Positions 35,990 to 44,238 of a stretch of DNA of 64,000 nucleotides are shown one piece after another. The stretch comes from Desulfosediminicola flagellatus (GTDB lineage Bacteria; Desulfobacterota; Desulfobulbia; Desulfobulbales; Desulfocapsaceae): positions 6,466,501 through 6,530,500 of the forward strand of contig NZ_CP050698.1 of the NCBI RefSeq assembly GCF_005116655.2, given 5' to 3'. The position numbers and the translations under genes were made by a program. Within the stretch, counting starts at the first letter, position 1, and each line of letters opens with the position of its first letter. The notes under the pieces are model-generated. The model made no database searches. It was given only the letters and a program-made list of their open reading frames with translations, and was not told the origin of the DNA.

Positions 35990-37360
35990 ATGGCAGGAAC
36001 GCTTAATCAATATCTTGATGACAATCAGGAACGATTTGTTGAACAATTGAAACAATGGCTGGCAATACCGAGCATCAGTACTCTGGTTGAAAATGCCGAG
36101 GATGTCTATGAGGCAGCAGAGTGGGCGCGGAATAAACTTGTTTTTATGGGCTTTACTGAGGTCAGGACTATTCCGACCAACGGTCATCCACTTGTGTACA
36201 GTGAATGGCGTACAGACCCGAAACAACCGACCCTGTTAATATATGGTCACTATGATGTCCAGCCTGTCGATCCGGTATATGAGTGGGAATCTCCTCCATT
36301 TGAGCCTGAGGTAAGAGATGGAAATCTCTATGCCCGTGGTGCCAGTGATGACAAGGGGCAGGTGATGCTGGTCCTTGCTGCATTGGAAGCATGGCTCAAG
36401 GTTGAAGGCGATCTTCCGGTTAATGTCAAAATTCTTCTTGAGGGTGAAGAGGAGGCTGGAGGTTCAGGAGTTGAGCGGTTTGTTACACGAAACCCCGGCC
36501 TGTTAAAGGCTGATGCTGCTTTGATCTGTGATACCTCAATGTTTTCAGCTGAGCAGCCTTCAATTATCAACGGTTTGAGAGGTATTCTGTATACTGAGAT
36601 CGAGGTGACCGGCCCCGAGAGAGATCTGCATTCGGGAAGTTATGGTGGTATTGCCCCCAACCCCATTCATGCTTTGTGTGTGCTGATCAGCAAGCTTAAA
36701 GGAGAAGATGGCGTCATTAATATTCCGGAGCTTGAGGAGCATATTCAGGAACCGGATTCTGAGGAGAGGGCATTCCTGAAAAATGATCCGTTGAATGTGG
36801 AGGCTTCCTTACTTACTGAAATGGGTGTGAAACAGTTTGTTGGTGAAGAAGCCTACTCTCCGCTGGAGCGATTGGGGCTTCGTCCTACCCTTGAGGTTCA
36901 TGGGATCAGGGGAGGGTTTGTAGGTGATGGTGCCAAGACGGTTATCCCCTCAAAAGCTCTTGCAAAAGTGAGTTTACGGTTACCATCCGAACTTGATCCA
37001 AACGAGGTCTTTGTCTGGCTGGACAAGGCGGTTAAAGAGCATATGCCGGCGGGGTATAATGTAAAGGCCGTAAATCTTCATGGCGGCAGGGGAATCTCGG
37101 TCGATCCTGAGAACAGGTACGTACGTGCTGCTGCGGCATCTTTAAAAACTGTGTATGGCAGAGAGCCTGTGTTTATGCGTGAAGGTGGTTCTATTCCAAT
37201 TGCGGCGTTATGTAATTCTGTACTGAAGGTGCCGGTGGTGCTCATGGGGTTTGCATTACCTGATGACAATATTCATGCCCCGAACGAAAAATTCAGTCTT
37301 GAGCAGTTTAAATCAGGGATGAAAGTTGTCGCTGAATTCTTAGGACGAATTAAATTGTAG
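35990..37360 (+). CDS. M20-family dipeptidase
   Basis: This is a 456-residue zinc metallopeptidase of the M20/CNDP-like group. Metal and catalytic residues are visible in LIYGHYDVQPVDP (His, Asp), ARGASDDKGQ (bridging Asp), LEGEEEAGGSG (catalytic Glu and metal Glu), ALICDTSMF and the C-terminal DDNIHAPNEKF (His). GPERDLHSGSYGG marks the dimerisation/lid domain. It likely cleaves dipeptides or similar amides in the cytoplasm. GTG at 35984 is also possible, but ATG 35990 is better spaced from GGGAG. The PilZ gene follows 9 bp later. Confidence 0.93.
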   Translation: MAGTLNQYLDDNQERFVEQLKQWLAIPSISTLVENAEDVYEAAEWARNKLVFMGFTEVRTIPTNGHPLVYSEWRTDPKQPTLLIYGHYDVQPVDPVYEWESPPFEPEVRDGNLYARGASDDKGQVMLVLAALEAWLKVEGDLPVNVKILLEGEEEAGGSGVERFVTRNPGLLKADAALICDTSMFSAEQPSIINGLRGILYTEIEVTGPERDLHSGSYGGIAPNPIHALCVLISKLKGEDGVINIPELEEHIQEPDSEERAFLKNDPLNVEASLLTEMGVKQFVGEEAYSPLERLGLRPTLEVHGIRGGFVGDGAKTVIPSKALAKVSLRLPSELDPNEVFVWLDKAVKEHMPAGYNVKAVNLHGGRGISVDPENRYVRAAAASLKTVYGREPVFMREGGSIPIAALCNSVLKVPVVLMGFALPDDNIHAPNEKFSLEQFKSGMKVVAEFLGRIKL

Positions 37361-37369
37361 GAGTAAAGG

Positions 37370-37738
37370 ATGACCGAAGAAAAGAGAAGGTTTAGCCGGA
37401 TAGTTTTCAAAATGGCGGCAGAACTTACAGCTTCCGGCGCAGTACATAAAGTGGATGAAATTACCAATCTCAGTGTAGGCGGGTGTCAGCTGGGGATTGG
37501 CGTTGAGATTCCATCAGGCACTGAGTGTACGCTGCTCATCATTCTGAATCCGGCGGATAGGAGAATGAATGTCGAAGTAGATGGGTATATTGTAAGAACT
37601 GAAGATGGTATGGTGGGAGTAAAGTTTACGTCTATCGGACCCGAAGCGCTAACTCATCTTCAGAATATCATACGCTATAACTCTCCTGACCCTGACAAAA
37701 TTGAAGAAGAGATAGATGAACATCCAGGTCTCGTCTGA
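37370..37738 (+). CDS. PilZ-domain protein
   Basis: This 122-residue protein has the c-di-GMP-binding signature of PilZ domains: KRRFSR near the N terminus (RxxxR pattern) and NLSVGGCQL about 25 residues later (the [D/N]xSxxG motif). The rest forms the beta-barrel (VDGYIVRTEDGMVGVKFTSI). It is a stand-alone PilZ protein, probably a c-di-GMP effector; the target is unknown. It follows the M20 peptidase by 9 bp and is likely co-transcribed with it. Two MITEs lie directly downstream. Confidence 0.9.
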   Translation: MTEEKRRFSRIVFKMAAELTASGAVHKVDEITNLSVGGCQLGIGVEIPSGTECTLLIILNPADRRMNVEVDGYIVRTEDGMVGVKFTSIGPEALTHLQNIIRYNSPDPDKIEEEIDEHPGLV

Positions 37739-37779
37739 TACATACAGGTGGGAGATGAAGCAGTTCTTTCGTCACCCAC

Positions 37780-37947
37780 CTAGTGCTCTGTAAACCTTTA
37801 CCTATCGGATCTTGTTCGCCCTTTTAGCACACTGACTTCGATTCTCACTCAGTCACATATCGCTGCTATGCTCCTTCATTCGTGCCTTGCAGTGCACTAA
37901 AATTGCGGAACAATCTTTGCGACATTTAAAGATTTACAGAGCACTAG
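37780..37947. repeat. MITE family A, copy 2
   Basis: Ends CTAGTGCTCTGTAAACC and, read inwards from the right, CTAGTGCTCTGTAAATC are nearly perfect inverted repeats. It is closely similar throughout to 12111-12280. The right CTAG is shared with the family B element that follows, so one inserted at the border of the other. Confidence 0.88.
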
Positions 37948-38112
37948 TGTCCTGTCATGCCTCAAATGTCTAATTCTGCTTGCCCTTTTCACTTCCTGTC
38001 TTCGTTACTCCTTCAGTTACATAGCGCTGCTATGCTCCATCAGTCATGCCTTGCAGGAAGAGAAAAAGCTACGCATTATTACGACATCTGACACATGACA
38101 TGACACTAGTTG
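37944..38112. repeat. MITE family B, copy 2
   Basis: The left end CTAGTGTCCTGTCATGCC and the right end read inwards CTAGTGTCATGTCATGTG form a ~26-bp imperfect inverted repeat. It is highly similar to 30099-30259. It touches the 3' end of the gene at 38115, with only 2 bp between. Confidence 0.88.
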
Positions 38113-38114
38113 TG

Positions 38115-38576
38115 TTACTGTTTTTTTGCCAGAATCCCGATCTGCAGTTCTGTCAGATTGTTAACAGATTCTGTGCCTTCCCATTCTTTATAGACTTCCC
38201 TTCCCTGATTGGCGAGCAGGTATGACTCGCTTACTGCCTTTGATGCCAGTTCCATCCACGCATCGCCAATACCAGCCATCGCACCTTTATAATCGATGGA
38301 AAGGCAGGGAAATGGTTCAGATTGCATAAAGAAAAATGATCCAGCCTCTTTTTGTTCGGCAACCGGAAGAGCTATTATCAACTGAAATGGCTTTTCCCCG
38401 GTTGGATCGACATTATAGTACTGAAACTCTGGCGGGCCGGTTATTTCTATCCCCGCATTTTCCATGTCATCATACATTAGCTCCATAACTTCTTGAGCGA
38501 AATGAGGAATTCCTGCCATTGTTAATGTTCTTTCAGCACAATAATACAGTGTTACGGGAATGTCTTTTTTCACCAT
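38115..38576 (-). CDS. GyrI-like effector-binding domain protein
   Basis: This 153-residue stand-alone GyrI-like / AraC-type effector-binding domain has the duplicated beta-alpha-beta pattern. AGIEITGPPEFQYYN and GEKPFQLIIALPV form the first half; FPCLSIDYKGAMAGIGDAWMEL forms the second, with the small-residue-rich loop before a helix. Such proteins bind amphipathic small molecules or, in some cases, hydrolyse them. There is no DNA-binding domain. A MITE ends 2 bp after its stop codon, so its original terminator may have been displaced. Confidence 0.75.
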   Translation of the reverse strand: MVKKDIPVTLYYCAERTLTMAGIPHFAQEVMELMYDDMENAGIEITGPPEFQYYNVDPTGEKPFQLIIALPVAEQKEAGSFFFMQSEPFPCLSIDYKGAMAGIGDAWMELASKAVSESYLLANQGREVYKEWEGTESVNNLTELQIGILAKKQ

Positions 38577-38995
38577 TTTTCCAGCCCCTTCTATGGTCTT
38601 ATTAGCCCGAATTCTGCCGTGAAATTCAAGGAAAATACGGGGGTAATTTTGGGATCAATCAGAAAGGATCAGGCTAAAATGCCTGTCTGGTAGAGAGAGT
38701 AATTACAGCAATTGTTCGATTCAAGGGTAAATGAAAATAATCTTTATCCGTTAACTGAAAAACGTATATTGTCAGCAGATTGACTGTTCTTTCGAGTCTT
38801 CACTCCCATTTAAAAGAGCTGACGATCTTTTAAATGTCAGGAAGATAATAGAGAAAGAGAGATAATTACCTCTCATTATTGTTGGTGTTATGATTATAAT
38901 AAATAATATATTTTCTATTGATTCTATTCTTTAACGATATCTGGCTAATTCTGCCTGAATCTGTATGGACGATATTTAAAACCCGCTTGGACGAT
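38577..38995. other. intergenic region before the flavocytochrome gene
   Basis: It should hold divergent promoters. TTTTAAA-rich repeats around 38807-38832 could form a weak hairpin (TTTAAAAGA with TCTTTTAAA). An in-frame TTG at 38918 could extend the next gene upstream by 26 codons, but no ribosome binding site supports that. Confidence 0.5.
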
Positions 38996-40351
38996 ATGCA
39001 ATCTCGACAAATATATACATCAGAACCGATAGAACCTGGTCGGCGTAAGATGCTTATGTGTGTTGTGCTATTAGGCATGTTCACGCTTGTCGGCACGTCC
39101 CTGACAATTCCGTTCTACTATGAGACACAGTCGCTCTGGTATAAATTCGGTGCTGATAAAACCCTGTTGCGCAGTGGAAAGATGGTTGGCTTGTTAGGTG
39201 CAGTTCTGCTCTGTACGCAGGTTGTTCTGGCTGCACGCGTAAGAATTCTTGACCGGCTTGTCGGCCTTGATAGGCTATTAACTCTTCATCGCTATAATGG
39301 CCTATTTTTATTGCTGCTGGGCAGTGTGCATCTGACGCTTGTTTTACTTCCTGAAGGATTAGATAATCTGCCGATTGGTAAAAAGTATTGGCCGGAAATG
39401 GTAGGAGCGGCGATGCTTTTTTTGCTATCTGGCCTTGTTGCAGGCGCGTTCGCACGACAGCTGCTTGGTATTAAATACACCATATGGCGTAAACTCCACC
39501 GGCCGATGGGCTATCTGGTTTTTGCAATGCTTGCCGTGCACGTCCTGTTTGTCAGTGAATCGTTTGCCAGGAATGCACCGGGATATGGAGCGTATCTGCT
39601 TTTTGGAGGCGTAGTTGTTATTGTTGCGGGCAGGAAAATCACGACGTTTTGGCAGAACAGACGAAAAGGTGAGATAGTAGTAATAGAAAAGTTATCAGAA
39701 AACGTGACGGGAATAACTGTAAAATTACCAGAGACCCGCACCTTTGGGTATTTTCCCGGGCAGTTCGCCTATCTTTCAATCGGAAGCGGGCACCAGGCAG
39801 AACCGCACCCTTTTACCATTGCGTCCTCACCAACCGATCATACATCGTTGCAGTTCATGATAAAAAGCAGCGGAGACTGGACAGGGAAGGTACGCAGCTT
39901 TAGAGTTGGTGAAATAGTAAGTGTTGATGGGCCTTATGGTTTGTTTTCGTATCTGGCGCGAACCCGGTCTCAGGACATTTTGCTTATTGCAGGCGGTATA
40001 GGGATTACACCGCTACTCAGCATGTTGCGTTTTATGTCGGTTAATCCCGTGAGGGAACACGTGACGCTCATATGGTGTCTTAGCCATAGTGGTGATATGT
40101 TTTTGGGAGATGAATTGGAAAATCTCCAAAAAATGATTCCAAATCTGGCAGTTCACCATGTTTATACCCGCGCTAAACATGGATCAAGACGACTTGACAT
40201 GGATAAAATTGCAAGTTTGACCAGTGGGTGTGGAAGAGATGCACGTATTTTTCTCTGTGGGCCGGGACCTATGATGGTTAGGGCCATGGAGGATTGTCTG
40301 GCTCTTGGGTTTGTAAGGAAGAATATTCATTACGAACGCTTCAGCCTGTAG
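38996..40351 (+). CDS. ferric reductase-like / ferredoxin-NADP reductase-like flavocytochrome
   Basis: This product of about 451 residues has an N-terminal membrane domain of about six helices with His residues spaced for heme (LLTLHRYNGLF, LLGSVHLTLVL, WRKLHRPMGYLVF, LAVHVLF). A cytoplasmic FAD/NAD(P)H domain follows: EPHPFTIASSP (FAD), LLIAGGIGITPLLSMLRFM (pyridine nucleotide) and the C-terminal IFLCGPGPMM. This is the layout of ferric reductase/NADPH-oxidase-like proteins, which carry electrons across the membrane to metal or a heme partner. The ATG at 38996 is my choice; TTG 38918 is the longest alternative. Confidence 0.87.
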   Translation: MQSRQIYTSEPIEPGRRKMLMCVVLLGMFTLVGTSLTIPFYYETQSLWYKFGADKTLLRSGKMVGLLGAVLLCTQVVLAARVRILDRLVGLDRLLTLHRYNGLFLLLLGSVHLTLVLLPEGLDNLPIGKKYWPEMVGAAMLFLLSGLVAGAFARQLLGIKYTIWRKLHRPMGYLVFAMLAVHVLFVSESFARNAPGYGAYLLFGGVVVIVAGRKITTFWQNRRKGEIVVIEKLSENVTGITVKLPETRTFGYFPGQFAYLSIGSGHQAEPHPFTIASSPTDHTSLQFMIKSSGDWTGKVRSFRVGEIVSVDGPYGLFSYLARTRSQDILLIAGGIGITPLLSMLRFMSVNPVREHVTLIWCLSHSGDMFLGDELENLQKMIPNLAVHHVYTRAKHGSRRLDMDKIASLTSGCGRDARIFLCGPGPMMVRAMEDCLALGFVRKNIHYERFSL

Positions 40352-40435
40352 GATCACCGGGTTCAGTCTGTTGGATCTTCGGTTTTTATATAAAAACGTC
40401 AAGACAACGTTAATCGTAGTACTAAGGAGGCAAGT

Positions 40436-41032
40436 ATGAAAAGAACTGCAATGGTAGTCATGGTAGCCGTGGTTGGAGTCATGCTCACAACCAGTTGTTT
40501 TGCGGTTAACCGTTCCTGGCAGATTGATCAGGGGCATACAGGATTTTACTTCACCGTAGATCATATATTTTCAAAAGTTCGGGGTCACTTTGGTGAATTT
40601 ACAGGAAAGATCAAATTTGATCCGGCCAATTTAGAAGAAAGCAGTATGCAGTTTGTGATTCAAACAAAAAGTATAGATACTAATCTTCCTAAACGGGATA
40701 AGCATTTGCAATCGGAAGATTTTTTTGATGCTGCGAACTACCCTGAGATGACATTTACATCAGAGTCAATAACTTTGGTAGAAGGCAGTACATATGCAGT
40801 AAAAGGTACCTTTACTGTTAAGGGTAAGAGTTACGACCTGACCCTACCACTCGTTTTCACAGGGGTAAGAGATCATCCTATGCAAAAAGATAGTGAAGTT
40901 GCCGGTTTTAACGGGTCGTTGATTCTCGACAGGCTGGTTTATAAGGTCGGTGATGGTAAATTTTTTGATTATGGCGTTGTCGGGAAAGATGTGGATGTGT
41001 TGATTACTCTCGAAATGCTGCATAAAAAGTAG
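40436..41032 (+). CDS. YceI-family periplasmic protein
   Basis: This is a 198-residue exported protein with a signal peptide (MVVMVAVVGVMLTTSCFA, cleavage after CFA). The mature part is a lipocalin-like YceI domain beginning WQIDQGHTGFYFTVDHIFSK, with FGEFTGKIKFDP and ITLEMLH at the end. YceI proteins bind isoprenoid-type lipids (polyisoprenoid, ubiquinone-like). A strong AAGGAGG precedes the ATG. The 84-bp gap after the flavocytochrome gene on the same strand suggests a joint transcript; YceI-like proteins often sit near b-type cytochromes. Confidence 0.93.
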   Translation: MKRTAMVVMVAVVGVMLTTSCFAVNRSWQIDQGHTGFYFTVDHIFSKVRGHFGEFTGKIKFDPANLEESSMQFVIQTKSIDTNLPKRDKHLQSEDFFDAANYPEMTFTSESITLVEGSTYAVKGTFTVKGKSYDLTLPLVFTGVRDHPMQKDSEVAGFNGSLILDRLVYKVGDGKFFDYGVVGKDVDVLITLEMLHKK

Positions 41033-41074
41033 CTCGTTGAACTGAGCAGCAGATACGAAAAATAGAAAACAAAA

Positions 41075-41120
41075 AACCATTCAAGCCGGCAGCGGACCTG
41101 CTGGCTTGAATGGTTGATAA
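41075..41120 (+). terminator. intrinsic terminator after yceI
   Basis: Arms AACCATTCAAGCC (41075-41087) and GGCTTGAATGGTT (41103-41115), with four more pairs (one G-T) inside. A-rich sequence lies on both sides and no strong T-tract follows on the plus strand, so it may work better for minus-strand transcripts reading out of the decayed gene at 41131. Confidence 0.8.
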
Positions 41121-41130
41121 AAAAACAGGC

Positions 41131-41367
41131 GACTGCTTGTAAATGTAGGTTCCGACGTGTTCGCCATTAAGTGCGCGGGTGATGTTGCCGGGCTCCATTC
41201 CATTAATGATATGTAACTTCTCGATCACTTCGCTGTTCTGAAGAATCTCAAAACATGGGCGTTCAACAACCAGATCGTCATGATCCTATTTCTAATAGAT
41301 CTTTGGCTCCGATCTCAGAGATAAAGGGCCCATTTTGGTCTTTCTTGGGGGCATTTGTGTAAAAAAG
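41131..41367 (-). pseudogene. decayed molybdenum-storage-protein-like gene (amino-acid-kinase fold), C-terminal part
   Basis: The minus strand reads EGLFYTNAPKKDQNGPFISE then IGAKDLLEIG, ending at TGA. One base removed near 41280 restores HDDLVVERPCFEIL, then IEKLHIINGMEPGNITRAL and NGEHVGTYIYK. This is the C-terminal ~80 residues of a UMP-kinase-fold protein of the molybdate/tungstate storage (MosA/MosB-like) group, for which GxLTxAL/GEHVGT-type endings are typical. The N-terminal two thirds are absent and a frameshift is present. Its place beside the TSUP transporter and tunR supports a former Mo/W locus gene. Confidence 0.72.
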
Positions 41368-41498
41368 CCCTTCTCATCTGCTTGCTATCTTGACCATTTT
41401 CAATATGTTTAAGGACTTCGTCAATATTGCTATTTATGCACCTTTCCACCATTCTTTATGAGATTTCTTAACAGGTTGGCTATTCTCAATATAATCTG

Positions 41499-42458
41499 TC
41501 AATATCCAAAACATTCGGCGACATACTTGGTTGCAGTGGAGATGATAATAGTGGCGAGCATCCATTTGATGGTTTTGGCTGGTACGAATTTCTGGCAACG
41601 TGCCCCGAGGTACATCCCCGCCATTCCGCCTATTCCGAATAAGATTCCTAAAAACCAATCCGGAGCCACTGACACGTCTGGATATAACGGTGCAATGACT
41701 TGGTAGAATACAACACCAGCGATTGATGTGACGAAGGTTCCCATTAGGGCTGCACCAGCCACGGTGTAAACCGGTAACCCAAAGAAAGTGACAAAGAATG
41801 GAGCGATAATCGAGCCGCCGCCGATGCCGTAGATTCCTCCCACAATACCGACAATGAAGCTGAGGGCAAAGATGCCCCAGAATGAAACATCAAAAGATTC
41901 ATCATAGAATGTGTACCCAAGTCGTTTTAAATTAAAATGGGTAACCTTGACGGTCGAGAAATCGGTATTCGTGAGTTCTTTATTGGCAATTTTTGTGCGC
42001 TGCCTGCGAACCATCTCTTGAAAACGACTCTCGCTGTTGGTTTTGTCAGTATTGTTTGATATTTTCTTAGCTAGATCCCTTACCATTTTGAAGCCGATAT
42101 AGAACAGTACGGCTGCTGCAAATAATTTGAAGTATTCTGGGTTTGGCAGGTAGCTAACCCTTACGAAAGCACCAATGAACACCCCAGGTAAGGTTCCAGC
42201 CACCACCACCCAAGTGAGGGGCCAAACCATACGCCCTTCCCTCCAGTAGCGATAAACACCACTGGGAATGGCGACTATGTTAAACAGTTGATTGGTGGCA
42301 CTCACCGAAGGGGACGTGTAACCCAGAAAAGTCATCTGGAAAGGTAATAGAAGGAAGGCGCCTGAGATCCCCCCCATAGAAGTGAAGAATGAAATCACGA
42401 AAGCGACCAGCGGTGGAATCCAGAGAGCGACTTCGATTCCTGCGGTTTGAAAGAACAT
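41499..42458 (-). CDS. TSUP-family anion transporter (TauE/SafE), putative molybdate/tungstate-related
   Basis: This is a 319-residue inner-membrane protein with eight or nine helices. TSUP repeats are recognisable as FFTSMGGISGAFLLLPFQ and, in the second half, VGIVGGIYGIGGGSIIAPFF. A long charged cytoplasmic loop (about residues 145-190) separates the halves. ATG 42458 follows AAGGGGG; the frame runs open to 42551 but the extension is implausible. The family moves sulfite, sulfonates or other oxyanions. Divergence from tunR and an operator at the promoter argue that it handles tungstate/molybdate or a similar anion under TunR control, as reported for TSUP genes in sulfate reducers. Confidence 0.88.
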   Translation of the reverse strand: MFFQTAGIEVALWIPPLVAFVISFFTSMGGISGAFLLLPFQMTFLGYTSPSVSATNQLFNIVAIPSGVYRYWREGRMVWPLTWVVVAGTLPGVFIGAFVRVSYLPNPEYFKLFAAAVLFYIGFKMVRDLAKKISNNTDKTNSESRFQEMVRRQRTKIANKELTNTDFSTVKVTHFNLKRLGYTFYDESFDVSFWGIFALSFIVGIVGGIYGIGGGSIIAPFFVTFFGLPVYTVAGAALMGTFVTSIAGVVFYQVIAPLYPDVSVAPDWFLGILFGIGGMAGMYLGARCQKFVPAKTIKWMLATIIISTATKYVAECFGY

Positions 42459-42495
42459 ACAACCCCCTTCCCGTGAGAGAGTAACTTGACGAGAG

Positions 42496-42521
42496 GTCAC
42501 GAATATTATTATGTTCGTGAC
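42496..42521. promoter_or_regulatory. 26-bp inverted repeat, candidate TunR operator
   Basis: GTCACGAA (42496-42503) and TTCGTGAC (42514-42521) are perfect inverted arms around a 10-bp AT-rich spacer, the geometry of a Xer-like recombinase site. That fits a regulator whose DNA-binding domain is recombinase-derived. It starts immediately after the -10 box of the TSUP promoter and would block transcription. The published TunR motif is about 30 bp; I could not compare the exact letters. Confidence 0.75.
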
Positions 42522-42551
42522 TGTATACCAGGGCGTACAAATAGGTGTCAA
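42522..42551 (-). promoter_or_regulatory. sigma-70-type promoter of the TSUP gene
   Basis: On the minus strand TTGACA (42551-42546) and TATACA (42527-42522) are separated by 18 bp. The inverted repeat operator abuts the -10 box on the downstream side. The start codon is 64 bp further on. Confidence 0.75.
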
Positions 42552-42727
42552 GATGATTTCGGGTGCTTAGCAGAGTGTGTATGCTAAAACAGTTTAATAA
42601 ACAATTCTACGCCCCGGTAAACGGGAAAATAAGCCAGGATTAATGTTTTGGAGGTATCATGAGTGATGCTAAAAGCATGAAATCACGCTAAAACGTTTCT
42701 CATGTTCAACACGGAGCACGGATATCA

Positions 42728-43786
42728 TTGTCAAAAAACAAAAACCACGGGCGCATCATCTCAACTCCTGACTTAGACCAATGTCTGGATGCCACTCAAC
42801 TCAACCAGATGGAGCAATCATTTCGTGAATGGGTAGATGATTCATCTCGTGCCGATATTCGCTTTTCTCGTCAACGCATTTTGATAATTTTCCTCTTGAT
42901 CCGCTACACTGGTGCTAAACTGAACGAGGTCTTGGTTCTGAATCCTTTTAAAGACATCGATTGGGTTCAACATACTGTATTTTTGCGTGGAAGCCCAACT
43001 GGTACGAACGCCAATCACAGAGAGGTGCAGATTTCAAAAACACTATCTATCGAGATACAGGGAACGTTAGCAGAGCTTTCTTTTAGGGAGTCGTTGGGGA
43101 ATGTACTTGCTGTTGATCCTGGCTTTGTACGTCGTAAGTTTTACGAACGTGCCCAGGCATGTGGCTTTGACAAACGGCTAGGAGGTCCGGAGATAATTCG
43201 TAAGGCGCGGGCTGTAGAGCTAATGCAGAACAACATGCCGTTACCGGCAGTACAAATGATGTTGGGACATTCGACGCCTAACCTGACATCGTCTTATATT
43301 TCCTTTTCTAAAGATGAAATTCAGCAGGTCGCAAAGATTTTCCTTGAAAGGGAATCTATGCGCAAAACCAGTGCACGAAACTCTTTCTTTGGTAAAATTC
43401 AAAATATGCAGCGAGGCGATATACAGACAAGTGTAGACCTGACTACCATTGATGACCTTTCAATCTCCGCGGTGATTACCAACTATAGCGTAGAAAGGCT
43501 TGGCTTAAAGCACGGCAGGGTGATTACAGCCGAGGTAAAAGCACCATCTGTTATACTGCAAAGCGGCGACACAGAACCAATGTGTAGTGCTGAAAATCGG
43601 TTCAAAGGGATCATCGCGAGATTAACCAGAGGCAAGGTCAATACTGAGTGTGTTGTCCAAATTTCTGATGGGGTTGAGTTGTGTGCCATTGTTTCCACTG
43701 CTGGAGAGCGACACCTTAAACTAAAAGAAGGGGATAGCATTTGGGCGCTATTTAATTGTTTTTCCGTGGTACTGCATGTAGATTAA
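42728..43786 (+). CDS. tunR: TunR-type tungstate/molybdate-responsive regulator (recombinase-like DNA-binding domain plus TOBE/Mop domains)
   Basis: The product has 352 residues. Residues ~20-215 resemble XerC/XerD tyrosine recombinases, but the catalytic set is eroded: RYTGAKLNEVL has Lys where the first catalytic Arg stands, and the HxLR box reads PEIIRKAR. MMLGHSTPNLTSSYI still has the His and Tyr region. Residues ~225-352 hold two TOBE/Mop molybdate-binding repeats (ISAVITNYSVERLGLKHGRV and FKGIIARLTRGKVNTECVV). This architecture is the TunR family of sulfate-reducing deltaproteobacteria, in which one group represses TSUP transporters. The start is TTG 42728 after CGGAG. It is divergent from a TSUP gene with an operator between. 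Confidence 0.88.
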   Translation: MSKNKNHGRIISTPDLDQCLDATQLNQMEQSFREWVDDSSRADIRFSRQRILIIFLLIRYTGAKLNEVLVLNPFKDIDWVQHTVFLRGSPTGTNANHREVQISKTLSIEIQGTLAELSFRESLGNVLAVDPGFVRRKFYERAQACGFDKRLGGPEIIRKARAVELMQNNMPLPAVQMMLGHSTPNLTSSYISFSKDEIQQVAKIFLERESMRKTSARNSFFGKIQNMQRGDIQTSVDLTTIDDLSISAVITNYSVERLGLKHGRVITAEVKAPSVILQSGDTEPMCSAENRFKGIIARLTRGKVNTECVVQISDGVELCAIVSTAGERHLKLKEGDSIWALFNCFSVVLHVD

Positions 43787-43804
43787 TCGATTGTTATTTT
43801 GTGA

Positions 43805-43819
43805 AAAACGTAACGTTTT
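43805..43819. promoter_or_regulatory. 15-bp palindrome downstream of tunR
   Basis: AAAACGT-A-ACGTTTT is perfectly symmetric apart from the centre base. It begins 18 bp after the tunR stop codon. It is not followed by a T-tract, so it is more like a protein-binding site than a terminator. Confidence 0.4.
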
Positions 43820-43860
43820 CTTATGGTTATTGAGAGTCATGATGATGCGGTAATATCCGG

Positions 43861-44238
43861 TTAGAAATCGTCGAGTTTTGATTTGCCAGAGTCTTTCGGT
43901 CTTCCCACTATTTTGCCGTTTTTTCTTGCCGGCGCTAATCTCAGCTTTGTCAGTTCTGCAATTGAATCGCGTTCTATCTCTGCAAATAGACCAAACATGG
44001 TAATCATTCTTTTGGTTTGAATATTCTGCTTGCCATTAATCTTAGTAGATTTCTTAACGGCGATGAGTCGAACGTGTTTCTTGATGAGTGCATCCGCGAT
44101 TTGTATAAACTGTCCGACACTCCGGCCTAACCGATAATCCTCACTGACCAATAGCAAGTCTCCCGCTTATAAATTTTCTAGCATTTTATCAAATTTTTCG
44201 ATCTTTTGTGGATTTTGACTGAATTTGAATTTCAACAT
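43861..44238 (-). pseudogene. serine recombinase/resolvase fragment
   Basis: The minus strand reads KIEKFDKMLENL, a TAA stop (around 44166-44168), then AGDLLLVSEDYRLGRSVGQF and MITMFGLFAEIERDSIAELT, ending in GKIVGRPKDSGKSKLDD. These are the central and C-terminal parts of a resolvase-type serine recombinase catalytic domain. The N-terminal strand with the catalytic Ser is missing and the internal stop breaks the frame. It is a relic of a mobile element next to tunR. Confidence 0.75.

Noticed and set aside
42728..43786. Phage integrase / active tyrosine recombinase
   Set aside because: The Arg and HxLR catalytic positions are changed and the C-terminal half is two molybdate-binding TOBE domains, so it is a TunR-type regulator. 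No attachment sites or phage genes are present.
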